DNA of 64,000 bases from an uncultured SAR116 cluster alpha proteobacterium. Lineage in GTDB: Bacteria > Pseudomonadota > Alphaproteobacteria > Puniceispirillales > Marisalimonadaceae. The translations under genes and the position numbers were made by a program. The first letter of the stretch is position 1. Each line of letters starts with the position of its first letter. Below, piece after piece: positions 52,395 to 61,309 of this stretch. The stretch covers positions 62,001-126,000 of the forward strand of contig CACMNV010000002.1 in NCBI GenBank assembly GCA_902615025.1. The letters run 5' to 3'. Below the pieces are notes generated by a model that was given only the letters and a program-made list of their open reading frames with translations, made no database searches and was not told the origin of the DNA.

Positions 52395-53654
52395 TAGTTT
52401 ACCTATATCTTTTCTGTAAAAACCTTCAGGCCAATTTATTTTATCTATAGTGGAATAGGCTTTTCTTCTACAACTTTCGATTGTATCTGAAATTGACGTT
52501 ATGCATAGAACTCTACCACCAGTAGCGATTAATTCATTTTTACTGTTAAGAGCAGTCCCTGCATGAAAAATAATGATATCATCATCATTTTCGAATGAAG
52601 AAATATTTGGTATAATTTTATTTTTTTCAAATTCATTTGGGTACCCTCTATTAGCAAGCACAACTGTTATTGATTTTTTATTTTTAAGTCTAATTAAACA
52701 GTTTTTTAAATTTTTATCTAATGATCTCAGCATAATTTCTAATATGTCTGTATTAAGTAATGGTAGAATGACTTGTGCTTCGGGGTCTCCAAAACGACAA
52801 TTATATTCAATAAGTTTTGGTCCATCATCAGTGATCATAACTCCAATATATAAAATCCCTTCATAATTTTTATTTTCTAAATGCATACCTTTAATTGTTG
52901 GCTCAACAATTTCTTTAATTATTTTTTGAAGTATTTTTTGATTTAGAGTTGGTGCTGGCGAAACTGCTCCCATTCCTCCAGTATTTGGCCCGCGGTCATT
53001 ATCAAAAGCTCGCTTATGATCTTGTGCTGTTCCTAAAAGCTTAAAATCATGTCCATCCGATACAACAAAAATACTTGCTTCTCTTCCAGATATTCTTTCT
53101 TCAATAAGAATTTTCGAACTAGATTGCCCAAACTTTTTGTTATTCAACATTTCTTCGCATGCTAGTTGTGCTTGTTCTTTATTATCACAAACAACAACAC
53201 CTTTACCTGCTGCCAACCCATCTGCTTTTACCACGCAGTAACCATTTAGTTTTTCTACTTCAGCTAATGCCAGTTCAATATCAGTAAAATAATTAAATGT
53301 TGGTTGAGGTATGTTATATTTTTTGCAAAAATTTCTAGAAAATGTTTTTGAACCCTCAAGCATAGCTGCTTCAGCAGTAGGTCCAAATGCTTTGATGCCA
53401 ATATTATTAAGTTTATTTTTAAGCCCTTTTACAAGTGGCACTTCTGGTCCAATAATAACTAGATTAGCTTCAATTAATTTTGCTAAATTACAAAGTCCTT
53501 CTATATCATCAACAGGAATATTTTTGCATTCACCAAGTTTTTGCATTCCTGGATTTCCAGGAGTAATAAATAATTTACTTGTAAGAGGTGAATTTTTTAT
53601 GGCTCTAGCAATTGCATGTTCTCTTCCACCACTTCCAACTAACAAAATAATCAT
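52386..53654 (-). CDS. purD: Phosphoribosylamine-glycine ligase
   Basis: ATP-grasp enzyme that joins 5-phosphoribosylamine and glycine in purine synthesis. The 422 residues begin ILLVGSGGREHAIARAI, then LVIGPEVPL, KADGLAAGKGVVVC (ATP loop), FDNDRGPNTGGMGAVSP and EYNCRFGDPEAQ (metal site). Length is normal. It overlaps tadA by 9 bases tail to tail and is divergent from xseA across 54 bases. Confidence 0.96.
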   Translation of the reverse strand: MIILLVGSGGREHAIARAIKNSPLTSKLFITPGNPGMQKLGECKNIPVDDIEGLCNLAKLIEANLVIIGPEVPLVKGLKNKLNNIGIKAFGPTAEAAMLEGSKTFSRNFCKKYNIPQPTFNYFTDIELALAEVEKLNGYCVVKADGLAAGKGVVVCDNKEQAQLACEEMLNNKKFGQSSSKILIEERISGREASIFVVSDGHDFKLLGTAQDHKRAFDNDRGPNTGGMGAVSPAPTLNQKILQKIIKEIVEPTIKGMHLENKNYEGILYIGVMITDDGPKLIEYNCRFGDPEAQVILPLLNTDILEIMLRSLDKNLKNCLIRLKNKKSITVVLANRGYPNEFEKNKIIPNISSFENDDDIIIFHAGTALNSKNELIATGGRVLCITSISDTIESCRRKAYSTIDKINWPEGFYRKDIGKLSI

Positions 53655-53708
53655 ATTTTAATTTCCAAAATTGTTTTTATTTCTAAAAATATGACATAGA
53701 ATTTATAA

Positions 53709-55046
53709 ATGCCAACAAATTTTAATTTAAATAATTCTATTTTTTCTGTGTCCGACATTTCTAATTCAATCAAGAAATTGGTAGAACAAAATTTTTCATC
53801 AATCAAAATAAAAGGGGAAATCTCTAAGCCATCCTTTCCTGCATCAGGTCATATTTATTTCAATTTAAAAGATGAAAATTCAATTATTTCCGCAGTTATT
53901 TGGAGATATAATTCCTCTAAAATAAATATAAACCTCGAAGATGGTTTAGAGATAATATGTACAGGGAAAATTACAACTTTTTCTGGTCAGTCTAAATATC
54001 AAATTATTGTTGAATCAATAGAAATTTCAGGAGAAGGAGCTTTATTAAAGCTTTTTGAGGAGAGAAAAAGAAAATTTCTTAAATTGGGTTACTTTGAAAA
54101 CAATCAAAAAAAGACATTACCTTTTTTGCCTAGATCTTTAGCTATTATCACAAGTAAATCAGGCGCTGTAATTCAAGACATAATAAATAGAGTATTAGAT
54201 AGATTTCCATTAAAGATTTATTTGTTTTCTGTAAGTGTACAGGGCATAAATTCATCTTATGAAATTTCAAATGCAATAAAAAAGATAAATAAACTTAAGT
54301 CTGACAAAATTCTTCACGATGTTGATATTATAATTATAGCTCGAGGAGGTGGAAGTGTTGAGGATCTTTGGGGTTTTAATGAAGAGAATGTTATAATATC
54401 GACATTTGAAAGTAAAATTCCTATAATCTCTGCTATTGGGCATGAAACTGATGTAACATTGATAGACTATGTTGCTGATTTGAGAGCACCAACACCTTCT
54501 GCAGCAATTGAACTATGTCTTCCGGTTGCAAAAGAATTAAAAAGAAAAATATTTGAATTAAATTCAAGGAGATATGTTGCTTATCAAAATAATTTAGAAA
54601 ATTTAAAAAATTTGTTATCTAAAATGAAATTAAGTAGGCCAAAAGATTTGTTAAATCATAAAATACAAAGTTATGATTTTACTCTAATGAACATGTCTAA
54701 TTTAATGAATAAAAAAATTAAAGATATTGAGAATATACTTTATACTAACTCTAAATTGCTAAAGCCACCCATTATTTTAATTAATAATTTAGAGAATAAA
54801 TTCAATTTGTTAATATTAAAGTTTTTCAATTCATTTAATAACATAATTGATAGTAAAAAAATAAAATTAATTACAACATTAAAATTAATGGAAGCAAATA
54901 GTTTTCAAAAAACTTTACAAAAGGGATTTGCTATAGTGCTTGATAATGAAAATAATATAATAAAAAAATATGATGATGCAAAAGGATATCAAGAAGGTAA
55001 AGTACAGTTTATTGATGGAATAAGAAAAATAACATTTAAAAATTAA
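53709..55046 (+). CDS. xseA: Exodeoxyribonuclease VII large subunit
   Basis: Single-strand DNA exonuclease subunit. The 445 residues have an N-terminal OB-fold with IKGEISKPSFPASGHIYFNLKD-type sequence (seen from residue 36), then the catalytic domain: IITSKSGAVIQDIINR, IIIARGGGSVEDLWGFNEE and SAIGHETDVTLIDYVADLRAPTP split across the active site. A helical coiled-coil and a C-terminal barrel follow. The small subunit XseB is not seen in the window. Its stop is 4 bases from the convergent lipid A gene. Confidence 0.93.
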   Translation: MPTNFNLNNSIFSVSDISNSIKKLVEQNFSSIKIKGEISKPSFPASGHIYFNLKDENSIISAVIWRYNSSKININLEDGLEIICTGKITTFSGQSKYQIIVESIEISGEGALLKLFEERKRKFLKLGYFENNQKKTLPFLPRSLAIITSKSGAVIQDIINRVLDRFPLKIYLFSVSVQGINSSYEISNAIKKINKLKSDKILHDVDIIIIARGGGSVEDLWGFNEENVIISTFESKIPIISAIGHETDVTLIDYVADLRAPTPSAAIELCLPVAKELKRKIFELNSRRYVAYQNNLENLKNLLSKMKLSRPKDLLNHKIQSYDFTLMNMSNLMNKKIKDIENILYTNSKLLKPPIILINNLENKFNLLILKFFNSFNNIIDSKKIKLITTLKLMEANSFQKTLQKGFAIVLDNENNIIKKYDDAKGYQEGKVQFIDGIRKITFKN

Positions 55047-55050
55047 ATAA

Positions 55051-55938
55051 TTATTTCCCCCATCTTCTGTGTGCCCAAAGCCATTGCTCAGGCTTTTCAA
55101 TTATCCATTGCTCTGTTCTTTTAGAAATTAATTCAGTTAATTTGTAGACAGCATTATCATTTTTAATACTTTTTGGTAATTTGATTTCATCTTCGATAGT
55201 TAATTGAAAATTAAGTAAGTTTAACCTTTCAACTCTTACCATAAAAATGGGAACATTCCATTTAAGCGACATTATCGCAGCAGCTTGTGGAGTTGGTGTT
55301 TTTTTTCCAAAAAAAGGAACCATAATTCCTTCTCTTAAAATTTGATCATTTGTCAATCCAATTACTTCACCTTTCTTTAATTTATTTGCCATTCCAATAG
55401 CAGCTGCACGTCCTTTTTTAAAAAAATCAGCATTAATTTTACTATTCCTTGAAAATTGTAATTTATTTAGTATCCAATTATTGATTGGTCTATACACAAA
55501 ACTTACTCGTCTTCCAGACATCTCTCCAACTCGTAATAAAAACTCCCAATTTGCTAAATGAGCTCCAATTAAAATAGCTGGACCTTTTTCAATTTTCTTA
55601 TGACCTGTAATTAAAACTTTTTTTGATGCAATAATCTTGTCTATATGAGGAAGTTCTCCAATTATTTGACCAAAATTGAACCAGAACCTCTTTGAAATTT
55701 TAATTTTTTCTACATCTTTTTTTTTAGGGAAAGCAATATTTAAATTTTTCATAACTCTTTTTTGATATTTTGAAAATGGTGCGATTAAAAAGAGTATAGA
55801 TCCGCACATTAGTGAAGAAATTTTATACGGAATAATTTTTAATATTATAAAAAAAGGCAATATTATTAGTGCAACTATAGGGTCATGAATATATCTATCA
55901 ATTTTTTTTTTAAATCTATAAGAAAATGAATCAGTCAT
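55051..55938 (-). CDS. Lipid A late acyltransferase, LpxL/HtrB family
   Basis: A 295-residue inner-membrane acyltransferase that adds a secondary acyl chain to Kdo2-lipid IVA. The catalytic HxxxxE motif is in AHLANWEF. RRVSFVYRP and GEVIGLTNDQ-type segments follow, with a basic C-terminal PEQWLWAHRRWG, characteristic of the family. Whether it transfers a laurate or other chain is unknown. It is the last gene of an operon with lpxK, waaA and the DUF374 gene, overlapping lpxK by 8 bases. Confidence 0.88.
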   Translation of the reverse strand: MTDSFSYRFKKKIDRYIHDPIVALIILPFFIILKIIPYKISSLMCGSILFLIAPFSKYQKRVMKNLNIAFPKKKDVEKIKISKRFWFNFGQIIGELPHIDKIIASKKVLITGHKKIEKGPAILIGAHLANWEFLLRVGEMSGRRVSFVYRPINNWILNKLQFSRNSKINADFFKKGRAAAIGMANKLKKGEVIGLTNDQILREGIMVPFFGKKTPTPQAAAIMSLKWNVPIFMVRVERLNLLNFQLTIEDEIKLPKSIKNDNAVYKLTELISKRTEQWIIEKPEQWLWAHRRWGK

Positions 55939-56917
55939 TTAATTTCTGTTTTAATAATAACCTTAATCTAATTAAATCATTTTTATCAAATTCTATTTTC
56001 ATTTTTAAGTACTTTATTTTTAAATGATATTTTTTTGGTATTTTAACAATGTCTTTTTCAGTGGTTATTAATGTAAGGTTATTATCATCTGCAAGTTTTA
56101 TAAGATCAATTATTTCATTTTCTTCATAATTATGATGGTCTTCAAATTCCTTTGTTAAAGCTATATTATAATTAGCGCTTTTAAGAGTATCTAAAAATTT
56201 TAGGTTATTACCTAAGCCAGAAAAAGCTAAATATTTTGTCTTTACAGAAACTTTTTCAACTTTTATATAACTATTTAAAATATCTTTTTTAAAAATATTA
56301 TAACTTTTATATAAATTTTGATTTCCAGTTAAAATAATTTTATCTATGTTTTTTTTGCATGAATTAAATGATTGCCTCAAAGGACCTGAAGGTAAACAAA
56401 ACTCATTTCCAAATAATGATTTTCTATCAACGGTCAAAAAACATAAATCTTTTCCGATAGAATAATTTTGTAAGCCATCATCCATGACTATAATATCATA
56501 AATTTTCTTTTTTGAGTTTAAGTTTTCAATATATTTAACTCCCTTTAACTTATTTTTTGATACAACTGTTGGTCCTACATTTTTTAAAATTATAGCTTCA
56601 TCTCCAAAAAGCATAACATCATTACTAGCTATACAAGGTTTAGAAATTTTACCTTTATAGCCGGAAGTCAAGAATATGGGATTATGTCCCATTTTTTTTA
56701 AAATTTTAAATATAAATATTGATATCGGTGTTTTCCCAGTTCCACCTACATTTATATTACCTACACATATTATTTTGAGATGAGAAGTGTAAGGTTTTAT
56801 TGTAAGAAATTTTATTTTGTCAATAATGATCCATAATAAGGAAAAAGGGTAAAGCATTAAGGAAATTAATTTGTATTGTAATGAGTTTGAGTACCACAAA
56901 TTATAAAAAAAAGTCAT
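55931..56917 (-). CDS. lpxK: Tetraacyldisaccharide 4'-kinase
   Basis: Phosphorylates lipid A disaccharide to lipid IVA. The 328 residues have an N-terminal hydrophobic helix, then CVGNINVGGTGKTP as the P-loop. VVSKNKLKG, VMDDGLQNYSI (DDG metal motif) and EDHHNYEE follow, the last being the HxxxN/E-type base region. It overlaps the lpxL-like gene by 8 bases and the waaA gene by 4 bases, showing coupled synthesis of this pathway. Confidence 0.95.
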   Translation of the reverse strand: MTFFYNLWYSNSLQYKLISLMLYPFSLLWIIIDKIKFLTIKPYTSHLKIICVGNINVGGTGKTPISIFIFKILKKMGHNPIFLTSGYKGKISKPCIASNDVMLFGDEAIILKNVGPTVVSKNKLKGVKYIENLNSKKKIYDIIVMDDGLQNYSIGKDLCFLTVDRKSLFGNEFCLPSGPLRQSFNSCKKNIDKIILTGNQNLYKSYNIFKKDILNSYIKVEKVSVKTKYLAFSGLGNNLKFLDTLKSANYNIALTKEFEDHHNYEENEIIDLIKLADDNNLTLITTEKDIVKIPKKYHLKIKYLKMKIEFDKNDLIRLRLLLKQKLND

Positions 56918-58227
56918 TTAATTATGCTTCTACTCTTGAAGATCTCTAAAAGATATTCACTAGCTTCATCTGCTCTTAATTGAGCATAACTACAAGCATC
57001 TAGAGCATTTTTGCCCATATCCTCTAATATTAATGGTTGACTTAGTAATGAAATGACTTTTTCAACAAAAACATTTTTAAATTCAGGTGAGTATTGAATT
57101 TTAATTGCACCTCCTGACCAAACAAGATCATTGATTTGTGCATCACATTTTTCTGTGAAAGGCCCCATAATTACAGCTTTTCCTAAACTAGCAGCCTCTG
57201 TCGGATTATGACCTCCAATTTTTTTAACTAAAGAACCAGCTACAAAAACAAGATTAGAAATTTCAATTAATGATCCCATTTCTCCCATAGTATCTGCTAA
57301 ATAAAAATAATCGCTTTGAGAAGGCAATTCATTATTGCTTCTACATTTAATATCATATCCAGCACTTAATATCAGTTTTTTTATATCTTTACTCCTTTCA
57401 ATATGCCGAGGAGTAATAATAATAAGCGTATTGTCAATTCCTTTACTTCTTAAATTATTTGCAAGTTTTATTAGAATTTCTTCTTCACCAGAATGTGTCG
57501 ATGCAGCTAAAAAAATATTTTTATTTTTTAAACAACTTTTTAATTTCAATATGTATTCAGTATTAACTTGTGGTTTTTCAGCAATAGATTTTAAACTTGT
57601 TAAACTTTTTACTTTTTTTGAGCCTAAAGACTTAAATAATTCAGCATGAAATGGATCAACAGCCAAAACAAGATCAATTTTTTTAAAAACTTTTTTAGCT
57701 AACCCTCTTCCAAACCCTCGCCAAAATCTTGACGATTTTCTGGACATTTGAGATGATGCTAAAATTAAGGGAATTTTTTTAACTGATGACCTATAAATTA
57801 AATTTGGCCAAAAATCTGATTCTACAAATATGGCCATTTCTGGCGTCCAAAAGTCCAAAAATTTGTTTACAAACTTTGGGTTATCTAAAGGATTAAATTG
57901 ATGTGTTCCTGGAAACCCATTTTTAATTTTATTATTAACAAAGTTTGATGAAGTTACAGTATTTGTTGTAATTAAGAAATGGAAATTCATTTTATCAAAT
58001 CCGTTTTTTAACATTGAGTTTGCCAAGGCAAGAGCAGCAACTGATTCTCCAACACTTGAGCCATGTATCCAAATGATTTTTTTATTTTCTTTTCTTATAT
58101 AACATTTACCAAATCTTTCATTAAGCCTTGATTTGATTTCTTTTCCTTTTTCAACTCTGAAATTAAGATAATTAATTAAAAAATAATCAATTAATTTCCA
58201 TAAAAAATTATAAAACGCGTAGGTCAT
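56914..58227 (-). CDS. waaA: 3-deoxy-D-manno-octulosonate (Kdo) transferase
   Basis: GT-B glycosyltransferase that attaches Kdo to lipid IVA. The 437 residues have WIHGSSVGESVAAL (nucleotide-sugar and acceptor site) and AASTHSGEEEI. VFVAGSLVKKIGGHNPTEAA is the donor site. Length matches the family. It overlaps lpxK and the DUF374 gene by 4 bases each. Its presence implies the outer membrane carries Kdo. Confidence 0.94.
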   Translation of the reverse strand: MTYAFYNFLWKLIDYFLINYLNFRVEKGKEIKSRLNERFGKCYIRKENKKIIWIHGSSVGESVAALALANSMLKNGFDKMNFHFLITTNTVTSSNFVNNKIKNGFPGTHQFNPLDNPKFVNKFLDFWTPEMAIFVESDFWPNLIYRSSVKKIPLILASSQMSRKSSRFWRGFGRGLAKKVFKKIDLVLAVDPFHAELFKSLGSKKVKSLTSLKSIAEKPQVNTEYILKLKSCLKNKNIFLAASTHSGEEEILIKLANNLRSKGIDNTLIIITPRHIERSKDIKKLILSAGYDIKCRSNNELPSQSDYFYLADTMGEMGSLIEISNLVFVAGSLVKKIGGHNPTEAASLGKAVIMGPFTEKCDAQINDLVWSGGAIKIQYSPEFKNVFVEKVISLLSQPLILEDMGKNALDACSYAQLRADEASEYLLEIFKSRSIIK

Positions 58228-58913
58228 TTATTTAACTTTTTATTAAAATTAAAATTTTCTACTTCTTTTGTAAGTTTATCAAATTCATTTTGAATCGAAA
58301 GCTTAATTTGAAAGAGTTTTTTTTCTGTAACTTTCCTTTTAACATGAATGGGCTCACCAAAAATGTAAACACCTTTTGAAAAAGGAAATGGTATTATAAA
58401 GTTATCCCATGAATTTAAAAGTTTATGATTTTTAACTTTCCAAAATAAAGGTACAATTGGAGCTCCAGTTGTTTGTGCAAGTTTGATTATTCCATCTTTT
58501 ACGATTTCTTTTGGACCTTTTGGTCCATCTGGTGTTATTGCTATACTTTCTCCATTTTCAATAGCTTTAATCATTTTTATAAATGCGCTAACACCTTTTT
58601 TTTTGGAGGAACCATAAATTATTTTCATATTTATTAATTTAAATAAAATATCAGTCATCATTCCATCAGAATGAGATGATTGAAGAGCATTTATTTCTAA
58701 TTTTTTTGTTGGTAATAAATATGGTCCACAATAAAGTCTATTATGCCAAGTGCAAAAAATAATGGGTTCTTTATTTTTATAATTATAACTATTTGGTTTT
58801 TTTAGCTCTTTCCAAGAGATTGATTTATAGGTAAAATTGGTAACAATAAATACTAAAAAACCCAGGAATTTTTGTCCAAATTTATTTTTGCTGATTCTTT
58901 TTATAAATTTCAT
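58224..58913 (-). CDS. DUF374 lysophospholipid acyltransferase family protein
   Basis: A 229-residue protein of the DUF374 family, with CTWHNRLYCGPYLL, LQSSHSDGMMTDI and ITPDGPKGPKEIVKDG, which resemble acyltransferase active-site blocks (SxxxxD and PDGPKGP). Its exact acyl acceptor is unknown, but it consistently sits beside waaA in alphaproteobacteria, suggesting a lipid A or lysophospholipid role. It is the first gene of the lipid A operon and is divergent from the MsbA-type gene, 54 bases away. Confidence 0.85.
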   Translation of the reverse strand: MKFIKRISKNKFGQKFLGFLVFIVTNFTYKSISWKELKKPNSYNYKNKEPIIFCTWHNRLYCGPYLLPTKKLEINALQSSHSDGMMTDILFKLINMKIIYGSSKKKGVSAFIKMIKAIENGESIAITPDGPKGPKEIVKDGIIKLAQTTGAPIVPLFWKVKNHKLLNSWDNFIIPFPFSKGVYIFGEPIHVKRKVTEKKLFQIKLSIQNEFDKLTKEVENFNFNKKLNK

Positions 58914-58967
58914 TTTATAATATTTACATTTTTATTAATTAATTAATATATTGTATACATATATCAA

Positions 58968-60638
58968 ATGAATAAAAAAAATTTAAAAAACTTTGAATTA
59001 ATAAAAAAAATAAACAAAGATTTTTTTATTAATCAAAAGTCCGATATTTTAATTTGTTTAATTTTACTCTTAATTGTAAGTCTAACTACTGCAATTTATC
59101 CATTTTTAATACAAAAAGTTTTTGATAATTTCACTGAAAATAAATATTCATGGTTTTTTCTTCCAATTATAATTGCTCTCGTTGCATCTATACGAGGTAT
59201 AGCAATGTTTTTTCAAATAAAACAAGTATCAAAAGTAACATTAAAAGTTAGTATTGATATTCAAAAAAAATTATCAAATCATTTGTTATTCTCTGATTTA
59301 GATGTGATTAAAAAAATCTCTTCTGGAAATCATATTTCTAGAATAATGAATGATGTTAATCTAATAAGAGATAGTGTGGAAAGATCTTTAAATAATTTAA
59401 TTAGAGATCTAATAACAATTATATGTTTGATAGTTTATTTGATTTGGTTAGATTGGGTTTTGGCTGTAGTTGTCTTATCAATTTATCCACTTGCATTAAA
59501 ACCGATTATATCCATTGGAAAAAAACAAAGATTTTATGCATTATCATTACAAGAAAAAATGGAGAGCTTAACCTCTTTTTTATCTGAAATTTTTAGAAAT
59601 ATTTCAATGATAAAGTCATATTCATTAGAAAAACTAGAGAAGAATAGAATAAATAAATCTCTAGATAGCTTATTTCTAAGTTTATTTGATATTGTAAAGG
59701 GAAGAGCAAAAGTTTTGCCACTTTTAGAGGTGTTGGGAGGAATTGCAGCTGCCTTTGTAATTTTAATTGCTAGTTATAGAATTAATTCAGGTTTTATGAC
59801 AATTGGAAGCGTCATTGGGTTTGTTACTGCATTACTAATGTTAGCTCAACCTGCTAGAGCTTTGGGAACTTTTAACACTATTTTGCAAGAAGGTCTAAGC
59901 TCATTGCAAAGAATATATAAACAATTAAACGAAATGCCAAAAATTGAAAGAATTAGTAATGTTAAAAAAGAACTTAAAATTCCAAATAATCCAACTATTG
60001 AATTTAAAGATGTAAGTTTTTTTTTCGAAAAAAATAAAATTATTCTTGATAAAATCTCCTTTAAAACAAAAAAATCAAAAATGCATATTATTGGTGAAAG
60101 TGGTAGTGGGAAGTCAACAATATTTAATTTAATCAGTAGATTTATAGATCCTAAAAAAGGGAATATTTTCATCAATGATGTGAATATAAAAGATGTATCA
60201 CTTTTTTCTTTGAGACAAAATATAAGTTTAGTTAGTCAAGAAACGGTGATATACAACGATACTTTTAATAATAACATATCTTTAGGTAAATTAAACGCCA
60301 CAAAACGTGAAATAATAAAAGCTGCTAAATTAGCCAATATTCATGATTTTATTATAAGTCAAGAAAATGGTTATGATACTGTTATTAATGAAGCAGGTAG
60401 TAATTTATCTGGAGGTCAAAAACAAAGAATATCAATAGCAAGAGCGTTTTTAAAAAACTCAAAAATCTTATTGTTAGATGAAGTTACTAGTGCTTTAGAT
60501 TCTAAAACCTCAAAAAATATCTTAAAATCAATTAATCAATTAAGTAAAAATAAAACATGTATATATATTTCTCATGATGACTATGAAATAATTAAAAATT
60601 CTCAAAAATTAATAATTTCTAATACTAAAATTAAATAA
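58968..60638 (+). CDS. msbA: MsbA-type ABC exporter (lipid A flippase-like)
   Basis: A 556-residue half-transporter. An N-terminal six-helix membrane domain (about residues 20-310) is followed by an ATPase domain: GESGSGKST (Walker A), LVSQETVIYNDT (Q-loop), NLSGGQKQRISIARAF (signature), LLLDEVTSALD (Walker B) and YISHDDYE (H-loop). The position beside the lipid A operon supports MsbA function, namely flipping lipid A core across the inner membrane. The msbA symbol rests on context, since other lipid or peptide exporters share the architecture. Its 3' end is 2 bases from the next gene's 3' end. Confidence 0.85.
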   Translation: MNKKNLKNFELIKKINKDFFINQKSDILICLILLLIVSLTTAIYPFLIQKVFDNFTENKYSWFFLPIIIALVASIRGIAMFFQIKQVSKVTLKVSIDIQKKLSNHLLFSDLDVIKKISSGNHISRIMNDVNLIRDSVERSLNNLIRDLITIICLIVYLIWLDWVLAVVVLSIYPLALKPIISIGKKQRFYALSLQEKMESLTSFLSEIFRNISMIKSYSLEKLEKNRINKSLDSLFLSLFDIVKGRAKVLPLLEVLGGIAAAFVILIASYRINSGFMTIGSVIGFVTALLMLAQPARALGTFNTILQEGLSSLQRIYKQLNEMPKIERISNVKKELKIPNNPTIEFKDVSFFFEKNKIILDKISFKTKKSKMHIIGESGSGKSTIFNLISRFIDPKKGNIFINDVNIKDVSLFSLRQNISLVSQETVIYNDTFNNNISLGKLNATKREIIKAAKLANIHDFIISQENGYDTVINEAGSNLSGGQKQRISIARAFLKNSKILLLDEVTSALDSKTSKNILKSINQLSKNKTCIYISHDDYEIIKNSQKLIISNTKIK

Positions 60639-60640
60639 AA

Positions 60641-61309
60641 TTATTCTCTTCTCAAAACTTTTGTAATTATTTTTTCAAAAAATTTATTTTCAGAAAAAAT
60701 TGCTTCTAATTCTTGAGGTTTGTATATATTTCTTGTCCAATAGATAAAATCTGCATTTTTAGTTTTTTTATAATATTTGATGTAAAGATCACAAAAAGCA
60801 TCAAGTATACCAGTCTTTGCGTGTTTTATATGAAGATATTTTAATGAAAGTTGTTTTTTTGCCACTTCTGGATTTTCTTTAGATTTTAAAACTTTAAAAA
60901 GAAATGCTATAATGCCAGCTCTATCAGCTCCAGATTTGCAATGAATTAAGGCTGGGTATTTTATTGAGTTAAAAACTGCGTTAGCTTTAAAAATCATATT
61001 TTTATCTGGTGCTGCACGTGATCGAGCTACTAAGTTTACAAGTTCTATTCCATTTTGCTCACATGCTTGTTTTTCAAGAAACCAGCCACCATCTTTTTTC
61101 CCACCTCGAAGGTTGATAATAGTTTTGATTCCAAGTTTTTTATATTTTTTAATTCTTTGAGGAGTCGGCATATTAGATCTATACATATTATCATCAATTT
61201 TATGAAAATTATTATATAATAGTCTTAAAAAACCATGATCAACTATCATCATTTCATACCAATATCTTAAAATTTTAAGTTTACTTTTAGGTATTAGATC
61301 CCCCTGCAA
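60641..61309 (-). CDS. Protein tyrosine/dual-specificity phosphatase-like protein
   Basis: A 222-residue phosphatase-fold protein. The catalytic loop CxxxxxR is Cys124 to Arg130 in ALIHCKSGADRAGI. The upstream GIKTIINLRGGKKDG is typical of DSP/Siw14-like phosphatases, which act on phosphotyrosine, phosphoinositides or inositol pyrophosphates in other organisms. There is no signal peptide. Its start overlaps the end of pmbA by 23 bases. Lying beside lipid A genes, a lipid-phosphate role is conceivable but unproven. Confidence 0.8.
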   Translation of the reverse strand: MQGDLIPKSKLKILRYWYEMMIVDHGFLRLLYNNFHKIDDNMYRSNMPTPQRIKKYKKLGIKTIINLRGGKKDGGWFLEKQACEQNGIELVNLVARSRAAPDKNMIFKANAVFNSIKYPALIHCKSGADRAGIIAFLFKVLKSKENPEVAKKQLSLKYLHIKHAKTGILDAFCDLYIKYYKKTKNADFIYWTRNIYKPQELEAIFSENKFFEKIITKVLRRE